Source: Micromonospora chaiyaphumensis (lineage in GTDB: Bacteria; Actinomycetota; Actinomycetes; Mycobacteriales; Micromonosporaceae). From it: 64,000 bases of DNA. Every line of letters begins with the position of its first letter. The first letter of the stretch is position 1. The stretch spans positions 805,512-869,511 of the forward strand of contig NZ_FMCS01000001.1 of assembly GCF_900091435.1 (NCBI RefSeq), in the 5' to 3' direction. A program made the position numbers and the translations under genes. The notes under the pieces are model-generated. The model saw only the letters and a list, made by a program, of their open reading frames with translations, made no database searches and was not told the DNA's origin. This document shows positions 40,990 through 50,341 of this stretch, piece by piece.

Positions 40990-43710
40990 TCAGGCGAAGA
41001 GGCGGGCCAGTTCGGTGCGGGAGCGGACGCCGAGCCGGTGGAAGATGTTGCGCAGGTGGTGGTCGATCGTCCGGGTGGAGAGCGACAGCCGGGTGGCGAT
41101 CTCCCGGTTGGTGGCCCCCTCGGCGACCAGCTGGGCGATGTGCAGCTGCTGGCCGGTCAGCAGCTGCGCCGCCGGCCGTTGCGGTGACCCGACGGACTCC
41201 CCCGCCGCGCGCAGCTCCGCTCCGGCGCGCTCGGCCCAGACCGTCGCGCCGAGCAGGGTGAACGTCTCCCGCGCCCGGTGCAGGTACGCCCGGGCGTCCC
41301 GCGGCCGGCGGGCCCGGCGCAGCTCACGGCCGAACAGCAGCTCGGTCCGGGCCCGCTCGAACCGGTCCGTGTCGGTGGGATGCAGCCGCAGCGCCGTGCG
41401 GAACTCGCGCTCGGCCTCGGCGCTGCCGCGCGGGGCGAGCAGCGCGTGGCAGCGGGCGGACAGCGCGCGGCGCGACGGGCTCGCCGTGCTGCTGGCCCAG
41501 CGGTCGAAGACGGCGAGCGCGGCCGTGGGCCGCCGGCCGTCCTGGGCGGCCGCCTCCACGAGGTGCGGCGTGGCCATCACCTGCACGAGGACCTGGCCGC
41601 GGCCGGTGCCGGTGCGGGCCAGCGAGGCCAGCCGGGCGGCCGCGTCGGCGTGCCGGCCGTCGACCAGGTCGAGCACGCCGAGCGCCCACTGCGCGTACGC
41701 GTAGGGGCGGCTGCCCGGGGTCGCGCCGTCACCGATCTCGGCGATCCGGGCGAGGCTGGTGGCCCGGTCGGCCCGCACGGCGGCCAGCACGGCGAGGATG
41801 CCGAGGTGCACCCGGGCGCAGGTGCGCTGGCCGGTGGCGCGGGCGATCCCCAGCCCCTCGTGGGCCGTCTCCGCCGCCGTGGCGTGCCGGCCCAGCCAGT
41901 ACTCGGCGACCGCCCGCAGTTCCAGCGCGCGGGGCAGCGCGGACCGCTCGCCGCGGGCCCGGGCCAGCTCGACGGCGCGGTCGGCGAGCCGGTGCGCCGC
42001 GCCGTCGACGGCCACGAGCAGTCCGGCCACGGCGGCGCAGATGAGCGCGGCCGGGGTGAGCGCCGGCCCGGTCAGCCGGCCGCCCAGGACGACGACCCGC
42101 CGCAGCGCCGGCCCGCCCTGCTCGTGGTCGCCGCGCAGGGTCGCCCCGACACCGGCCGCGAACGTGGTCAGCAGTTCGGCGTCGGGCGGGTCCCCGGGCC
42201 GGCGCAGCGCCCGCGCCCGCCGCGCCACCTCCGCGTACCGGTAGTGGTCACCGGTGAGACAGATGGCCTCGCCGGCCCGGGCCAGGCCGAGCAGGGCCGC
42301 CCCCCGGTCGGCCGGTGCGACGGCCTCGGCGGCGGCGAGCAGGGTGGCGACCGCGGTGGACGGCGCGTCGCAGCGCAGCTGCATCTCGCCGCGCAGCAGG
42401 TCGGCCGCGCCGGCCGCGGCCGGGTCTCCGGGCAGCGCGGCGAGCAGGCGCCGGGCCTGGTCGGGGTCGCCGGCCGTCCAGGCGCAGCGGGCGGCGGCGA
42501 CCGTCCGCGCGGCGGCGCGGGCGGGGTCGTCGCTGAGTGCGGCGGCGCGGCGCAGCGCGGCGACGGCCTCGGTCCGGTCGTCCGCGCCGGCCGCGGCCGC
42601 CTCCAGCTCCGCCGCCAGGGCCCGGTCGGGACCGTCGGTGGCGGCGGCCCGGTGCAGGGCCGCGCGCAGCGGCCGGCCGTCCAGCGCCCGGGCCAGCAGC
42701 AGGTGGGCCGCCCGCCGGTCGGCCAGCGGCGCGACGACCTCGATCATCGTCCGGGCCAGCGGGTGCGGGAAGGTCACGCCCGCCGGGCCGGCGTGCAGCA
42801 GGCCGGCGGCCCCGGCCGGTGCGAGCGCCTCGACGCCGAGGCCGGCGGCGCGCGCGGCACGGTCCAGGGTGGCCGGGTCCCCGTCCGGGTCGAGCGCGGC
42901 CAGCAGCAGCACCCGCCGGGTGTCCGGCGGCAGCCGGTCGAGGCGGGCGCGGTAGGCGGCGCCCAGCGTGCCGCCGGCCGGCGGGGCGGCGGGCAGCGGC
43001 TCGGCACCGTGCCACTGGCCGGGGGTGAGCGCCTCGGCGAGGTCGACGAGCGCCCGCGGGTTGCCGCCGCTGACCGCCGCCAGCCCGGCGGCCACCACGG
43101 GCGGCGGTGGGCCGGGCCGGCGGTCGGCGAGCAGGGCACGGCACTGCCCCTGGTCCAGTGGGCGGAGCCGGCGGGCGGGCAGGTCGCCGGCCGCCGCCGC
43201 GCCGGCCGTGGTGAGCAGGAGGGCGACCGGCAGCCGGGTCAGCCGGCGGGCCACGACGGCGAGCGTCGCGGCGGTCTGCGGGTCGCCGGCGTCGACGTCG
43301 TCCATCGTGCACAGCAGCGGCCGGTCGCGGGCCACGACGGCGAGCAGGCCGAGCACGGCGGTGGCCAGCGTCAGCCGCTGGGCGTCCGGGCAGCCGCCGC
43401 CGGTCAGTACGCGCCGCAGCACCCGTCGTTGCCGGTCGGGCAGCGCGCCGGCCCGGTCGAGCACCGGGTCGAGGAGGCGTTGCAGGCCCGCGTACGGCAG
43501 CGTCGCCTCGTCGGCGAGCCCGGCGCCGGCGAGGACCGCCCGCTCACCGGCGTGCCGCCGGGCGTACGCCAGGAGAGCGCTGCGGCCGGAGCCGGGCTCG
43601 CCGTGGAACAGCAGCGCGCCACCGGCCGTCCCGGCGAGCAGGTCGCGGATCGCCCGGCACTCGTCGTCCCGGCCCCGCAAGGTTATTTGCACTGTGAATG
43701 CAGTAACCAT
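40990..43710 (-). CDS. Large ATP-binding LuxR-family (LAL) transcriptional regulator
   Basis: A 906-residue protein with N-terminal AAA-like ATPase (Walker A-like GEPGSGRSALLAYARRH with Arg in place of Lys; Walker B LLCTMDDVDAGD), a long TPR-like helical middle, and a C-terminal LuxR helix-turn-helix LVAEGATNREIATRLSLSTRTIDHHLRNIFHRLG. LAL regulators often activate antibiotic clusters. ATG 43710 starts the frame; a GTG seven codons on (VQITLRGRDDE) is an alternative. The Walker A change could impair ATP hydrolysis. It is likely to regulate the neighbouring tailoring genes, which is inference. Confidence 0.93.
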   Translation of the reverse strand: MVTAFTVQITLRGRDDECRAIRDLLAGTAGGALLFHGEPGSGRSALLAYARRHAGERAVLAGAGLADEATLPYAGLQRLLDPVLDRAGALPDRQRRVLRRVLTGGGCPDAQRLTLATAVLGLLAVVARDRPLLCTMDDVDAGDPQTAATLAVVARRLTRLPVALLLTTAGAAAAGDLPARRLRPLDQGQCRALLADRRPGPPPPVVAAGLAAVSGGNPRALVDLAEALTPGQWHGAEPLPAAPPAGGTLGAAYRARLDRLPPDTRRVLLLAALDPDGDPATLDRAARAAGLGVEALAPAGAAGLLHAGPAGVTFPHPLARTMIEVVAPLADRRAAHLLLARALDGRPLRAALHRAAATDGPDRALAAELEAAAAGADDRTEAVAALRRAAALSDDPARAAARTVAAARCAWTAGDPDQARRLLAALPGDPAAAGAADLLRGEMQLRCDAPSTAVATLLAAAEAVAPADRGAALLGLARAGEAICLTGDHYRYAEVARRARALRRPGDPPDAELLTTFAAGVGATLRGDHEQGGPALRRVVVLGGRLTGPALTPAALICAAVAGLLVAVDGAAHRLADRAVELARARGERSALPRALELRAVAEYWLGRHATAAETAHEGLGIARATGQRTCARVHLGILAVLAAVRADRATSLARIAEIGDGATPGSRPYAYAQWALGVLDLVDGRHADAAARLASLARTGTGRGQVLVQVMATPHLVEAAAQDGRRPTAALAVFDRWASSTASPSRRALSARCHALLAPRGSAEAEREFRTALRLHPTDTDRFERARTELLFGRELRRARRPRDARAYLHRARETFTLLGATVWAERAGAELRAAGESVGSPQRPAAQLLTGQQLHIAQLVAEGATNREIATRLSLSTRTIDHHLRNIFHRLGVRSRTELARLFA

Positions 43711-43773
43711 GCATCCAGTTTCACCTATCGGTAACCCGTCGGAAAAGACTTTGCCCCCGGGATCCCCGCACGA

Positions 43774-43803
43774 CCGGGGCGGCCGCCGTGGCGGCCGCCC
43801 CGG
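43774..43803 (-). terminator. Hairpin terminator after the polyesterase gene
   Basis: 14-bp stem CCGGGGCGGCCGCC/GGCGGCCGCCCCGG separated by 2 nt (so the innermost pairs will open), 13 nt beyond the polyesterase stop (43816). Confidence 0.75.
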
Positions 43804-43815
43804 GGAGGGTGAGGC

Positions 43816-44715
43816 TCAGGAGCTGGGGCAGGTGTTGCGGTACTCCTCGATGGCCAGCCCGCTCGGGCCCGGGCAGAGGAACTGCTCGTAGCGGGTGTCG
43901 TTGTCCACGAAGCGCTTCAGCCAGGCCACCATCTGCTTGGCCGTCGGCGTGTTCACCGACTGCGGGAAGAAGTGGCTCGCCCCGTTCAACTCCAGGTACG
44001 CCTTCTCCGACGACGCCGGGATGCTGTTGTAGAAGGGCACCGAGTGGCTGGCGACCGGGGCGACGCTGTCGCTCTCCCCACCGACGATGAGCGTCGGCAC
44101 GGTCACGCCCGACCACGTCTTGTCCAGGTTCCACGGTGCGAGCGGCACGGCGGCCTGGAGCGACGGCCGGGCGGCCGCGGCCTCCAGGGTGCCGCCACCG
44201 CCCATCGAGTGCCCGGCCACGGCGAGCCGGCCGGCGTCGATCCGGCCCCGGACGGAGCTGCGCTGAACCAGGTAGTCCAGCGCGGCCAGGAGCTGGCGAC
44301 CCCGGCTGTCCGGCTGGTCGAGGAGGGTGTTGGTCTCGATGCCGATGACCACGAAGCCGTGCGAGGCGATGCGCGGCCCCAGCCAGCTGAGGCTGGACCA
44401 GGTGGCCGTGTAGCCGGGCGAGATGGCGATGGCGCCGAAGGTGCCCTCGCTCGTGCTGGTCGGGTAGTAGACGACCCCGCCGCCGAAGCCGGTGACGCTC
44501 AGGCCGGAGACGCTGTAGGAGGTGGTGGCGAAGGGGCCCCGGCTGGCCTCCAGGACGGCGTCGGTCGGCGCGGGGCCGCGCTCGTAGGGGTTGGCGGCGG
44601 CCTGCGCGCCGGTGGGGACGGCCAGGGCGCCGCCGACGGCCAGGACGGCCGCCGCGGCGAGTCGGGCCAGTGCCCGGAGACGGGTACGGGGACGGGTGGT
44701 GGTGGCTGATCGCAC
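43816..44715 (-). CDS. Secreted cutinase-like polyesterase (type I PET-hydrolase family)
   Basis: A 299-residue protein with a signal peptide ending near [16 protein letters not shown] and an alpha/beta-hydrolase fold. The catalytic triad is Ser170 ([11 protein letters not shown]), Asp216 ([10 protein letters not shown]) and His248 (GASHFFPQS); the spacing of 46 and 32 residues equals that of the Thermobifida cutinase TfCut2 (130-176-208). Other hallmarks present are the oxyanion [19 protein letters not shown], and two Cys near the C-terminus (FLCPG and NTCPS) for a disulfide. GTG 44715 follows AAGGAG at 8 nt. It would hydrolyse cutin-like polyesters and perhaps PET; activity on PET is a guess. 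Confidence 0.95.
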   Translation of the reverse strand: MRSATTTRPRTRLRALARLAAAAVLAVGGALAVPTGAQAAANPYERGPAPTDAVLEASRGPFATTSYSVSGLSVTGFGGGVVYYPTSTSEGTFGAIAISPGYTATWSSLSWLGPRIASHGFVVIGIETNTLLDQPDSRGRQLLAALDYLVQRSSVRGRIDAGRLAVAGHSMGGGGTLEAAAARPSLQAAVPLAPWNLDKTWSGVTVPTLIVGGESDSVAPVASHSVPFYNSIPASSEKAYLELNGASHFFPQSVNTPTAKQMVAWLKRFVDNDTRYEQFLCPGPSGLAIEEYRNTCPSS

Positions 44716-44857
44716 GTCGGTCGCTCCTTGTCGGGTAGGGAGATCCATCGACATACGTCAGTATTGAAGTGGCCGCCCCGCCACCGCATCGGCGAAATCA
44801 CCGGTCGTCTCACCGGTCGGTGACCTGCCCGTGACGTGGACAGTGGACGATGGACGG

Positions 44858-46168
44858 ATGCAGCTCACCCGACGGAACCTGCTCGGCGTGACCGCGGCGG
44901 CCGGCGTGACCGGCCTGGCCACCGGCTGCGAGCCGGAGCGGCAGGAGGCGGCGGGGCCGGCGGCGAGCGACGCTCCGTCCCTGGACCCGGCGAGCTGGGA
45001 CAGCGTACGGGCGCAGTTCGCGCTCGACCGCAGCCGGGCGCACCTGGCCACCTTCGCCTTCTCGCCGCACCCCGCCCCGGTCCGCGCCGCCATCGCCGCC
45101 CACCGGGACGGGCTCGACCGCGACGCCGTGGGCTACCTGGGCGCCAACGAGGAACGCCTCGACGGGGCGGTGCTCGGGGCGGCGGCCCGCCACCTCGACA
45201 CCCGCCCCGACCAGATCGCGCTGACCGACTCGACCACCATGGGCCTCGGGCTGGTCTACACGGCGGTGCGGCTGCGGCCGGGCGACGAGGTGCTCACCAC
45301 CGAGCACGACTTCTACGCCACCCACGAGTCGTTGCGGCTGCGGGCCGAGCGGGACGGGGTGACCGTACGCCGGGTGCGCCTCTACCGGGACCCGGCGGTG
45401 ACCACTGTCGACGAGATGGTCGGCAGCCTCACGGCGGCGGTCTCCCCCCGCACCCGGGTCGTGGCCCTGACCTGGGTGCACTCCAGCACCGGCGTGAAGC
45501 TGCCGATCCGGCAGCTCGCCGAGGCGGTCCGCGCGCGCAGCCCCGAGGCGCTGGTCTGCGTCGACGGGGTCCACGGTTTCGGCGCCGAGGCGGCCACCCC
45601 CGAGCAGCTCGGCTGCGACGTGCTGGTCTCGGGCTGCCACAAGTGGCTGCTCGGGCCGCGGGGCACCGGGCTGGTCTGGGGCAGCACCCGGGCGTGGAGC
45701 CGGCTGACGCCGGTCATCCCCACCTTCGACCGGCGCAGCATCGGCCGCTGGCTGTACGCCGGCACGGGCGGGCAGCCGACACCGCCGGGGCCGGCGCACA
45801 CGCCCGGCGGCTACCACAGCTTCGAGCACCGGTGGGCGCTCGCCGACGCGTTCGAGTTCCACCACCGGATCGGGCCGGCGCGGGTCGCCGAGCGGGTCCG
45901 GGAGCTGGCCGGCCGGCTCAAGGAGGGCCTGGCCGGCATCCGGGGGATCCGGCTGGTCACCCCGCGCGCGGCCGACCTCTCCGCCGGGGTGGTCTGCTGC
46001 CACGTGCCCGACATCCCGGTGGGCGAGGCGGTGGGCCGGACCTACGCCGCCGGCGTGATCGCCAGCAGCACCCCGTACAACCCGTCCTACCTGCGGTTCG
46101 GCGCCACGATGGCGAACAGCGAGGCGGACGTCGACGCCGCCGTGAAGGCGGTACGCGGCCTGGTGTGA
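44858..46168 (+). CDS. Exported class V aminotransferase-fold protein (Tat lipoprotein)
   Basis: A 436-residue PLP-fold type I protein. The N-terminus is MQLTRRNLLGVTAAAG with a twin-arginine pair and a lipobox-like ATGC at residue 27, so it appears to be exported folded and lipid-anchored. The PLP-binding part has TDSTTMGLGLVYTAVRL, CVDGVHGFGAE and the Schiff-base lysine region SGCHKWLLGPRGTG (Lys262). The substrate (perhaps cysteine desulfurase or isopenicillin-N-epimerase-like) is unknown. It is divergent from the polyesterase gene. An in-frame start at 44831 would spoil the Tat signal. Confidence 0.88.
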   Translation: MQLTRRNLLGVTAAAGVTGLATGCEPERQEAAGPAASDAPSLDPASWDSVRAQFALDRSRAHLATFAFSPHPAPVRAAIAAHRDGLDRDAVGYLGANEERLDGAVLGAAARHLDTRPDQIALTDSTTMGLGLVYTAVRLRPGDEVLTTEHDFYATHESLRLRAERDGVTVRRVRLYRDPAVTTVDEMVGSLTAAVSPRTRVVALTWVHSSTGVKLPIRQLAEAVRARSPEALVCVDGVHGFGAEAATPEQLGCDVLVSGCHKWLLGPRGTGLVWGSTRAWSRLTPVIPTFDRRSIGRWLYAGTGGQPTPPGPAHTPGGYHSFEHRWALADAFEFHHRIGPARVAERVRELAGRLKEGLAGIRGIRLVTPRAADLSAGVVCCHVPDIPVGEAVGRTYAAGVIASSTPYNPSYLRFGATMANSEADVDAAVKAVRGLV

Positions 46169-46252
46169 GCCCGCGCTCCGCGACCCGCAGGTGTGCCCCG
46201 GTGTATTCGGGGAATGGCACGCCGACTGGCCGGCGGCGCGAGGAGAGCTCAG

Positions 46253-46855
46253 GTGGGGAACGGGAGGCAGGATCCGGGGGCGCCGCGGGCCGCAGCGGCC
46301 GACCTGCCGCGCCCGGGCGCGGAGGACGACCAGCACCACAGCGGCCCGACGATGGCCGACCCGGACGTCGTCCTCCAGATCCCCCACCTCCGGGTGGACG
46401 ACATCTGCGCCGAGGTCGACGACCTGGATGCCCACGTGTCCCTGCGCGCCCGGCTGGGCGGCCTGCTCCAGCTCGACGTCGGCGCGCAGGCCCGGCTGGG
46501 CACGGTCCGGATCGACATCCGCGGCGTCACGACCGAGGCGATGCTGGAGGTCCGGCTCGACGAGCTGAACGGCATCCTCGACCGCGCGTTCAGCACCGTC
46601 GACCGCAACCCGCAGATCGTCGAGGCGGCGGTCCGGACCGCCGGTACCACGGCCGGCCGGGTGGGCCGGACCACGCCGCCGGCGCCGGGTCCGCCACCCC
46701 GGGAGCCGGCCGACACCGCGGGCGGGGCGACCGGCTCGGCCGGGCGTACCGCCTGGCGGCGGATGAAGAAGATCGCCAAGGACGGCCGGCCATTGCGGCG
46801 GGCCGCGGCCCGGCTGCTTCCCGGCACGGGACCGGAGCCGCGACGCGACGGATGA
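46253..46855 (+). CDS. Conserved actinomycete hypothetical protein (200 aa)
   Basis: The central part (VDDICAEVDDLDAHVSLRARLG, LDVGAQARLGTVRIDIRGV, LEVRLDELNGILDRAFSTVDRNPQI) is a repetitive beta-rich pattern seen in an actinomycete family of unknown function; a Pro-rich linker and a basic C-terminal tail follow (WRRMKKIAKDGRPLRRAAARL). GTG 46253 has AGGAG 7 nt upstream. The tail may bind membranes or nucleic acid. It follows the exported aminotransferase gene after 84 nt and is convergent with a GH26 gene. Confidence 0.8.
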   Translation: MGNGRQDPGAPRAAAADLPRPGAEDDQHHSGPTMADPDVVLQIPHLRVDDICAEVDDLDAHVSLRARLGGLLQLDVGAQARLGTVRIDIRGVTTEAMLEVRLDELNGILDRAFSTVDRNPQIVEAAVRTAGTTAGRVGRTTPPAPGPPPREPADTAGGATGSAGRTAWRRMKKIAKDGRPLRRAAARLLPGTGPEPRRDG

Positions 46856-46864
46856 CCGGCCGGG

Positions 46865-48028
46865 CTACCCGTCCAGGTCGGTGCGCGGCAGCAGGTCAGG
46901 TGACCAGCGGACGTCGTAGCGCGGCGCGGCGACGGACTGGGCGAAGGCGGTCGACACGGCGCGTGAGCTGACGATCCGCCAGTCCACCTCCTTGTCCACC
47001 TCGAACCAGATGAGGCCGATGACGTCCCGGTGCTTCGGCAGCGACCGGAACGTCTCCCGGATCCACTCGGCCTTGCGCCCCCCGGCGTCCGAGGCACCGG
47101 TCTCGGTGACGACCAGCGGCCGCCGGCTGAAGGTGCGGATCTCCGCGATGGTGGGACCGAAGATGGCGTCGAAGTTCCAGTACCGCGACCAGGCGCCGGT
47201 GCCGTAGTAGCCGGTGGCGCCCACCCAGTCGACGTAGTCGTCGCCGGGATAGAGCTGGGCGAGGTTCGCGGTCGTCTTGCTCCACCGGGCGTTCGGGCTC
47301 CACACCCAGATGACGTTGGTGGCCCCCGCCCGCTCGAAGACGTCGTGCACGTGGCGCCAGGCCTCGACGTACTCGCCGGGCCGGTTGCCGTTGACCGTCT
47401 CGCACCACGGGTACCAGCTGCCGTTCATCTCGTGGGCGAACCGGATGGCGACCGGGTAGCCGAGCGACTTCACGCCCTCGGCCCACGAGCGCAGGTAGCT
47501 GTCGAACCCGCCGCCCGCGATCCGCGACAGCCGGTAGGTCGGCTGGGTGGACCGGAGCCGGTCGATCTGGCGGTCGGTCAGCTTCTTCTGTTTCCGGGCA
47601 GCCGTGTCCACGTGGTAGTCCCAGGGTTCCCAGCCCACCATGGGCAGCATGCCGCGGTCCCGGATCCGGTCGAAGAGCGTCCGGTCGAACGTGCCGGACT
47701 CCCACCCCACGCCGAAGAGCAGCACCTGCGGCTCGTGCCGGGCGGCCGTGGCGAAGCGGTCCACCGCCGTGAAGTCGTACGGGCCCTTGTCGGTCATCAC
47801 GCCGACGAAGGCCTTGCCGGCCGGCGGGAAGAGGTCCGCGGCCAGTTGGAGTGGGGGGCCGTCGACGCCGACCGACAGCACCGTGCCCGGTTCGGCTTCC
47901 GTCGGCGGGCCGGACGCGGCCCCGGTCCCGCTCCCGGTCGTGGTGACGGGCGCGGGGGCGAAGGCGTAGGCGAGCAGCAGCGCGGCGATCACCGCCATGA
48001 GGACGCGCGGCCTGGTCACCCGTACCAC
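46865..48028 (-). CDS. GH26-family glycoside hydrolase, paralogue 1
   Basis: A 387-residue exported protein: an N-terminal membrane/signal segment (LMAVIAALLLAYAFAPAP), a low-complexity linker, and a GH26 (beta/alpha)8 domain. The acid/base Glu about 199 is in RFAHEMNGSWYPW and the nucleophile Glu about 309 in VVTETGASD. GH26 enzymes cleave beta-1,4-mannan, mixed beta-glucan or beta-1,3-xylan. GTG 48028 is preceded by AAGGTGG. It lies 70 nt after paralogue 2 and is the last gene of an operon that begins with a GT-C protein and a GT2 synthase. Confidence 0.92.
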   Translation of the reverse strand: MVRVTRPRVLMAVIAALLLAYAFAPAPVTTTGSGTGAASGPPTEAEPGTVLSVGVDGPPLQLAADLFPPAGKAFVGVMTDKGPYDFTAVDRFATAARHEPQVLLFGVGWESGTFDRTLFDRIRDRGMLPMVGWEPWDYHVDTAARKQKKLTDRQIDRLRSTQPTYRLSRIAGGGFDSYLRSWAEGVKSLGYPVAIRFAHEMNGSWYPWCETVNGNRPGEYVEAWRHVHDVFERAGATNVIWVWSPNARWSKTTANLAQLYPGDDYVDWVGATGYYGTGAWSRYWNFDAIFGPTIAEIRTFSRRPLVVTETGASDAGGRKAEWIRETFRSLPKHRDVIGLIWFEVDKEVDWRIVSSRAVSTAFAQSVAAPRYDVRWSPDLLPRTDLDG

Positions 48029-48098
48029 GTCACCACCTTCTCGGCACCCGCTCCGACTCCGGGTGAGTTTATGCCGGTCCACTCCTTATGTCCGGTGA

Positions 48099-49232
48099 TT
48101 AGTCCTCCAGCTTCGTGCGCAGGACCATGTCGGGCGACCACCTGAACCGGTAGCGGGGGTCGGCGACCGCCGTGGCGAAGGCCTGCGCCACGGCCGGCGA
48201 ACTGACGATGCGCCAGTCCAGTTCCTTGTCCACCTCGAACCAGATGAGGCCGATGACGTCCGGGTGGCGCGGCAGGGCCCGGAAGGCCTCCGTGATCCAT
48301 TCGGCCTTGCGCCCGGTGGCGTCGGTGGCGCCGGTCTCGGTGATGACCAACGGTTTCGGGCTGAACGCGCGGATCTCGGTGATGGTGGGGCCGAAGATCG
48401 AATCGAAGGACCGGTAGTCCGTGTAGGCGCCGATGCCGTAGTAACCCGTGACGCCCACCCAGTCGACGTAGTGGTCGCCCGGGTACAACCCGGACAGCTT
48501 CGGCAGCGACTCGTCCCATCGGGCGTTCGGGCTCCACACCCATGTCACGTTGGTGACACCTGCCGCGCGGAAGAGGTCATGCACGTGCCGCCACGCCTCG
48601 ACGTACTCGCCGGGCCGGTTGCCGTTGCTCGCCTCGGACCACGGGTACCAGTCGCCGTTCATCTCGTGGGCCAGGCGGATGGCCACGGGGTAGCCCAGGG
48701 ACCTGATCCCCTCGGCCCAGGACCGCAGGTAGGGGTCGAAGTCCCCGGCCGTGATGCGGGACAGCCGGTAGGCGGGTTGGTCGGACCTGATCTCGTCGAT
48801 CTGCCGGACCGGCAGGTTCTTCTCCCGGGCCGCCTTGTCCACCCGGTAGTCCCACGGTTCCCAGCCCAGCATCGGCAGCATGCCCCGGTTGCTGATCCGG
48901 TCGAACAGCGTCCGGTCGAACGCGTCCACGTTCCACGACGCGCTGAACAACATCACCTGCGGCTGCTGTTTCGCGGCCGCCGTGAACGAGTCCAGCACCG
49001 CGAAGTCGTGGGGGCCCTTGTCGGTCATGACCCCGATGAACGCCTTGCCGGCCGGTGGGAAGAGTTCCGGCGCCGGTCCGGGCCGGGCGGCCGGCTCGGC
49101 CGTCGCGGGCGGATCGGGGCGGCGGTCCTCCCGGCCGCCGACCACGGCGGTCGGCGCCACGGCGACCGCGTAGGTCAGCAGCAGGGCTCCGGTCAGCACC
49201 AGCAGGGCGCGCCCGGCGGTCAACCTCTTCAC
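48099..49232 (-). CDS. GH26-family glycoside hydrolase, paralogue 2
   Basis: A 377-residue exported protein very similar to its two neighbours. An N-terminal signal (ALLVLTGALLLTYAVAVAPT) precedes the GH26 domain; Glu about 190 (RLAHEMNGDWYPW) and Glu about 299 (VITETGATD) are the expected catalytic pair. GTG 49232 has GGAGG 7 nt upstream within the end of paralogue 3; only 2 nt separate the genes, so they are co-translated. It differs from paralogue 1 mainly in the linker and in the loop after HEMNG (Asp for Ser). Confidence 0.93.
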   Translation of the reverse strand: MKRLTAGRALLVLTGALLLTYAVAVAPTAVVGGREDRRPDPPATAEPAARPGPAPELFPPAGKAFIGVMTDKGPHDFAVLDSFTAAAKQQPQVMLFSASWNVDAFDRTLFDRISNRGMLPMLGWEPWDYRVDKAAREKNLPVRQIDEIRSDQPAYRLSRITAGDFDPYLRSWAEGIRSLGYPVAIRLAHEMNGDWYPWSEASNGNRPGEYVEAWRHVHDLFRAAGVTNVTWVWSPNARWDESLPKLSGLYPGDHYVDWVGVTGYYGIGAYTDYRSFDSIFGPTITEIRAFSPKPLVITETGATDATGRKAEWITEAFRALPRHPDVIGLIWFEVDKELDWRIVSSPAVAQAFATAVADPRYRFRWSPDMVLRTKLED

Positions 49233-49234
49233 CG

Positions 49235-50341
49235 CTAGTCCTCCGTGCGTGGGATCATGGCCGGCGACCAGGTGACCTGGTAGCGAGGGGCGGCGACGGC
49301 GTCGGCGAAGGCCGTGCCCACGGCCGGGGAGCTGACGATGCGCCAGTCGAGTTCCTTGTTCACCTCGAACCAGATCAGCCCGATGATGAACGGATACCTG
49401 GGCAGGGTCTGGAAGGCCTCCTTGATCCATTCCGCCTTGCGCCCGATGTGGTCGGACGCCCCGGTCTCGGTGACGACCATCGGCTTCGTGCTGAAGGTTC
49501 GGATCTCGGTGATGGTCTTCTTGAAGACCCCGTCGAAGGAGAGGTACGGCGCGAAGTCGTACTTGCCGTAGTAGCCCGTGACGCCCACCCAGTCCACGTA
49601 GTCGTCGCCCGGATAGTAGGTGGCGATCGGGGGCGTCAGATCCGTGTATCGGACGTTCGCGCTCCACACCCAGGTGACGTTCGTGGCCCCGGCCGCCCGG
49701 AACACGTCGTGCACGTGGCGCCAGGCCTTCACGAAGTCACCCGGCTGGTTGCCGTTGACCAGCTCGCACCACGGGTACCAGTAGCCGTTCATCTCGTGGG
49801 CGAAGCGGATGGCCACCGGGTAGCCGAGTGACCTGACCCCTTCGGCCCAGGACCGCACGTAGGTGTCGAACTCTCCCCCCGCTATCCGGGACAACCGGTA
49901 GCCGGGTTGGTCCGAGCGGACCGCGTCGATCTGCTGGGCGGTCAGCTTCTGCTGCCGGGCCCGCTCGTCCAGCCGGTAGTCCCAGGGTTCCCAGCCCAGC
50001 ATCGGCATCATGCCGCGGTCGCGGATCCGGTCGAAGAGCGTCCGGTCGAACGTGGCGGACGCCCACCCCTCGCTGAAGAGCATGACCTGCGGCTGGTGCC
50101 GGGCGGCCGCCGCGAACCGGTCCACCGGGGCGAAGTCGTGGGGACCCTTGTCGGTCATGACCCCGATGAACGTCTTCCCCGCCGGCGGGAAGGGACCTCG
50201 CGGCCGGGGGGCCTTCGCTTCCGCCGTCACCGCTCCGCCCCGGCCCCCGGCGCCGACGGTGGGCGCCACGGCGAAGGCGTAGGTCAGCAGCAGCGCGCCC
50301 GTCAGCACCAGCACGATCCGCGGGAAGGTGAACCTGATCAT
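49235..50341 (-). CDS. GH26-family glycoside hydrolase, paralogue 3
   Basis: A 368-residue exported GH26 protein with an N-terminal signal (IVLVLTGALLLTYAFAVAPT). Glu about 183 (RFAHEMNGYWYPW) and Glu about 292 (VVTETGASD) form the catalytic pair. It starts with ATGA overlapping the GT2 stop, the closest coupling of the three, and ends 2 nt before paralogue 2. The three copies must have arisen by tandem duplication, since their gene order, coupling and domain layout match. Whether they trim the polymer made by the GT2 is inference. Confidence 0.93.
   Translation of the reverse strand: MIRFTFPRIVLVLTGALLLTYAFAVAPTVGAGGRGGAVTAEAKAPRPRGPFPPAGKTFIGVMTDKGPHDFAPVDRFAAAARHQPQVMLFSEGWASATFDRTLFDRIRDRGMMPMLGWEPWDYRLDERARQQKLTAQQIDAVRSDQPGYRLSRIAGGEFDTYVRSWAEGVRSLGYPVAIRFAHEMNGYWYPWCELVNGNQPGDFVKAWRHVHDVFRAAGATNVTWVWSANVRYTDLTPPIATYYPGDDYVDWVGVTGYYGKYDFAPYLSFDGVFKKTITEIRTFSTKPMVVTETGASDHIGRKAEWIKEAFQTLPRYPFIIGLIWFEVNKELDWRIVSSPAVGTAFADAVAAPRYQVTWSPAMIPRTED

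Noticed and set aside
35458..43710. A complete polyketide or peptide antibiotic cluster
   Set aside because: No ketosynthase, carrier protein, adenylation or condensation motif is visible in this or any other part of the window.
43698..43714. ATGCA-n7-TGCAT inverted repeat at the LAL start codon
   Set aside because: Only 5-bp arms in a short AT-rich stretch; it could be an operator but is too short to claim.
40990..43734. An 818-codon rightward frame antisense to the LAL regulator
   Set aside because: No recognisable domain and typical antisense composition; the leftward frame has ATPase and LuxR motifs.
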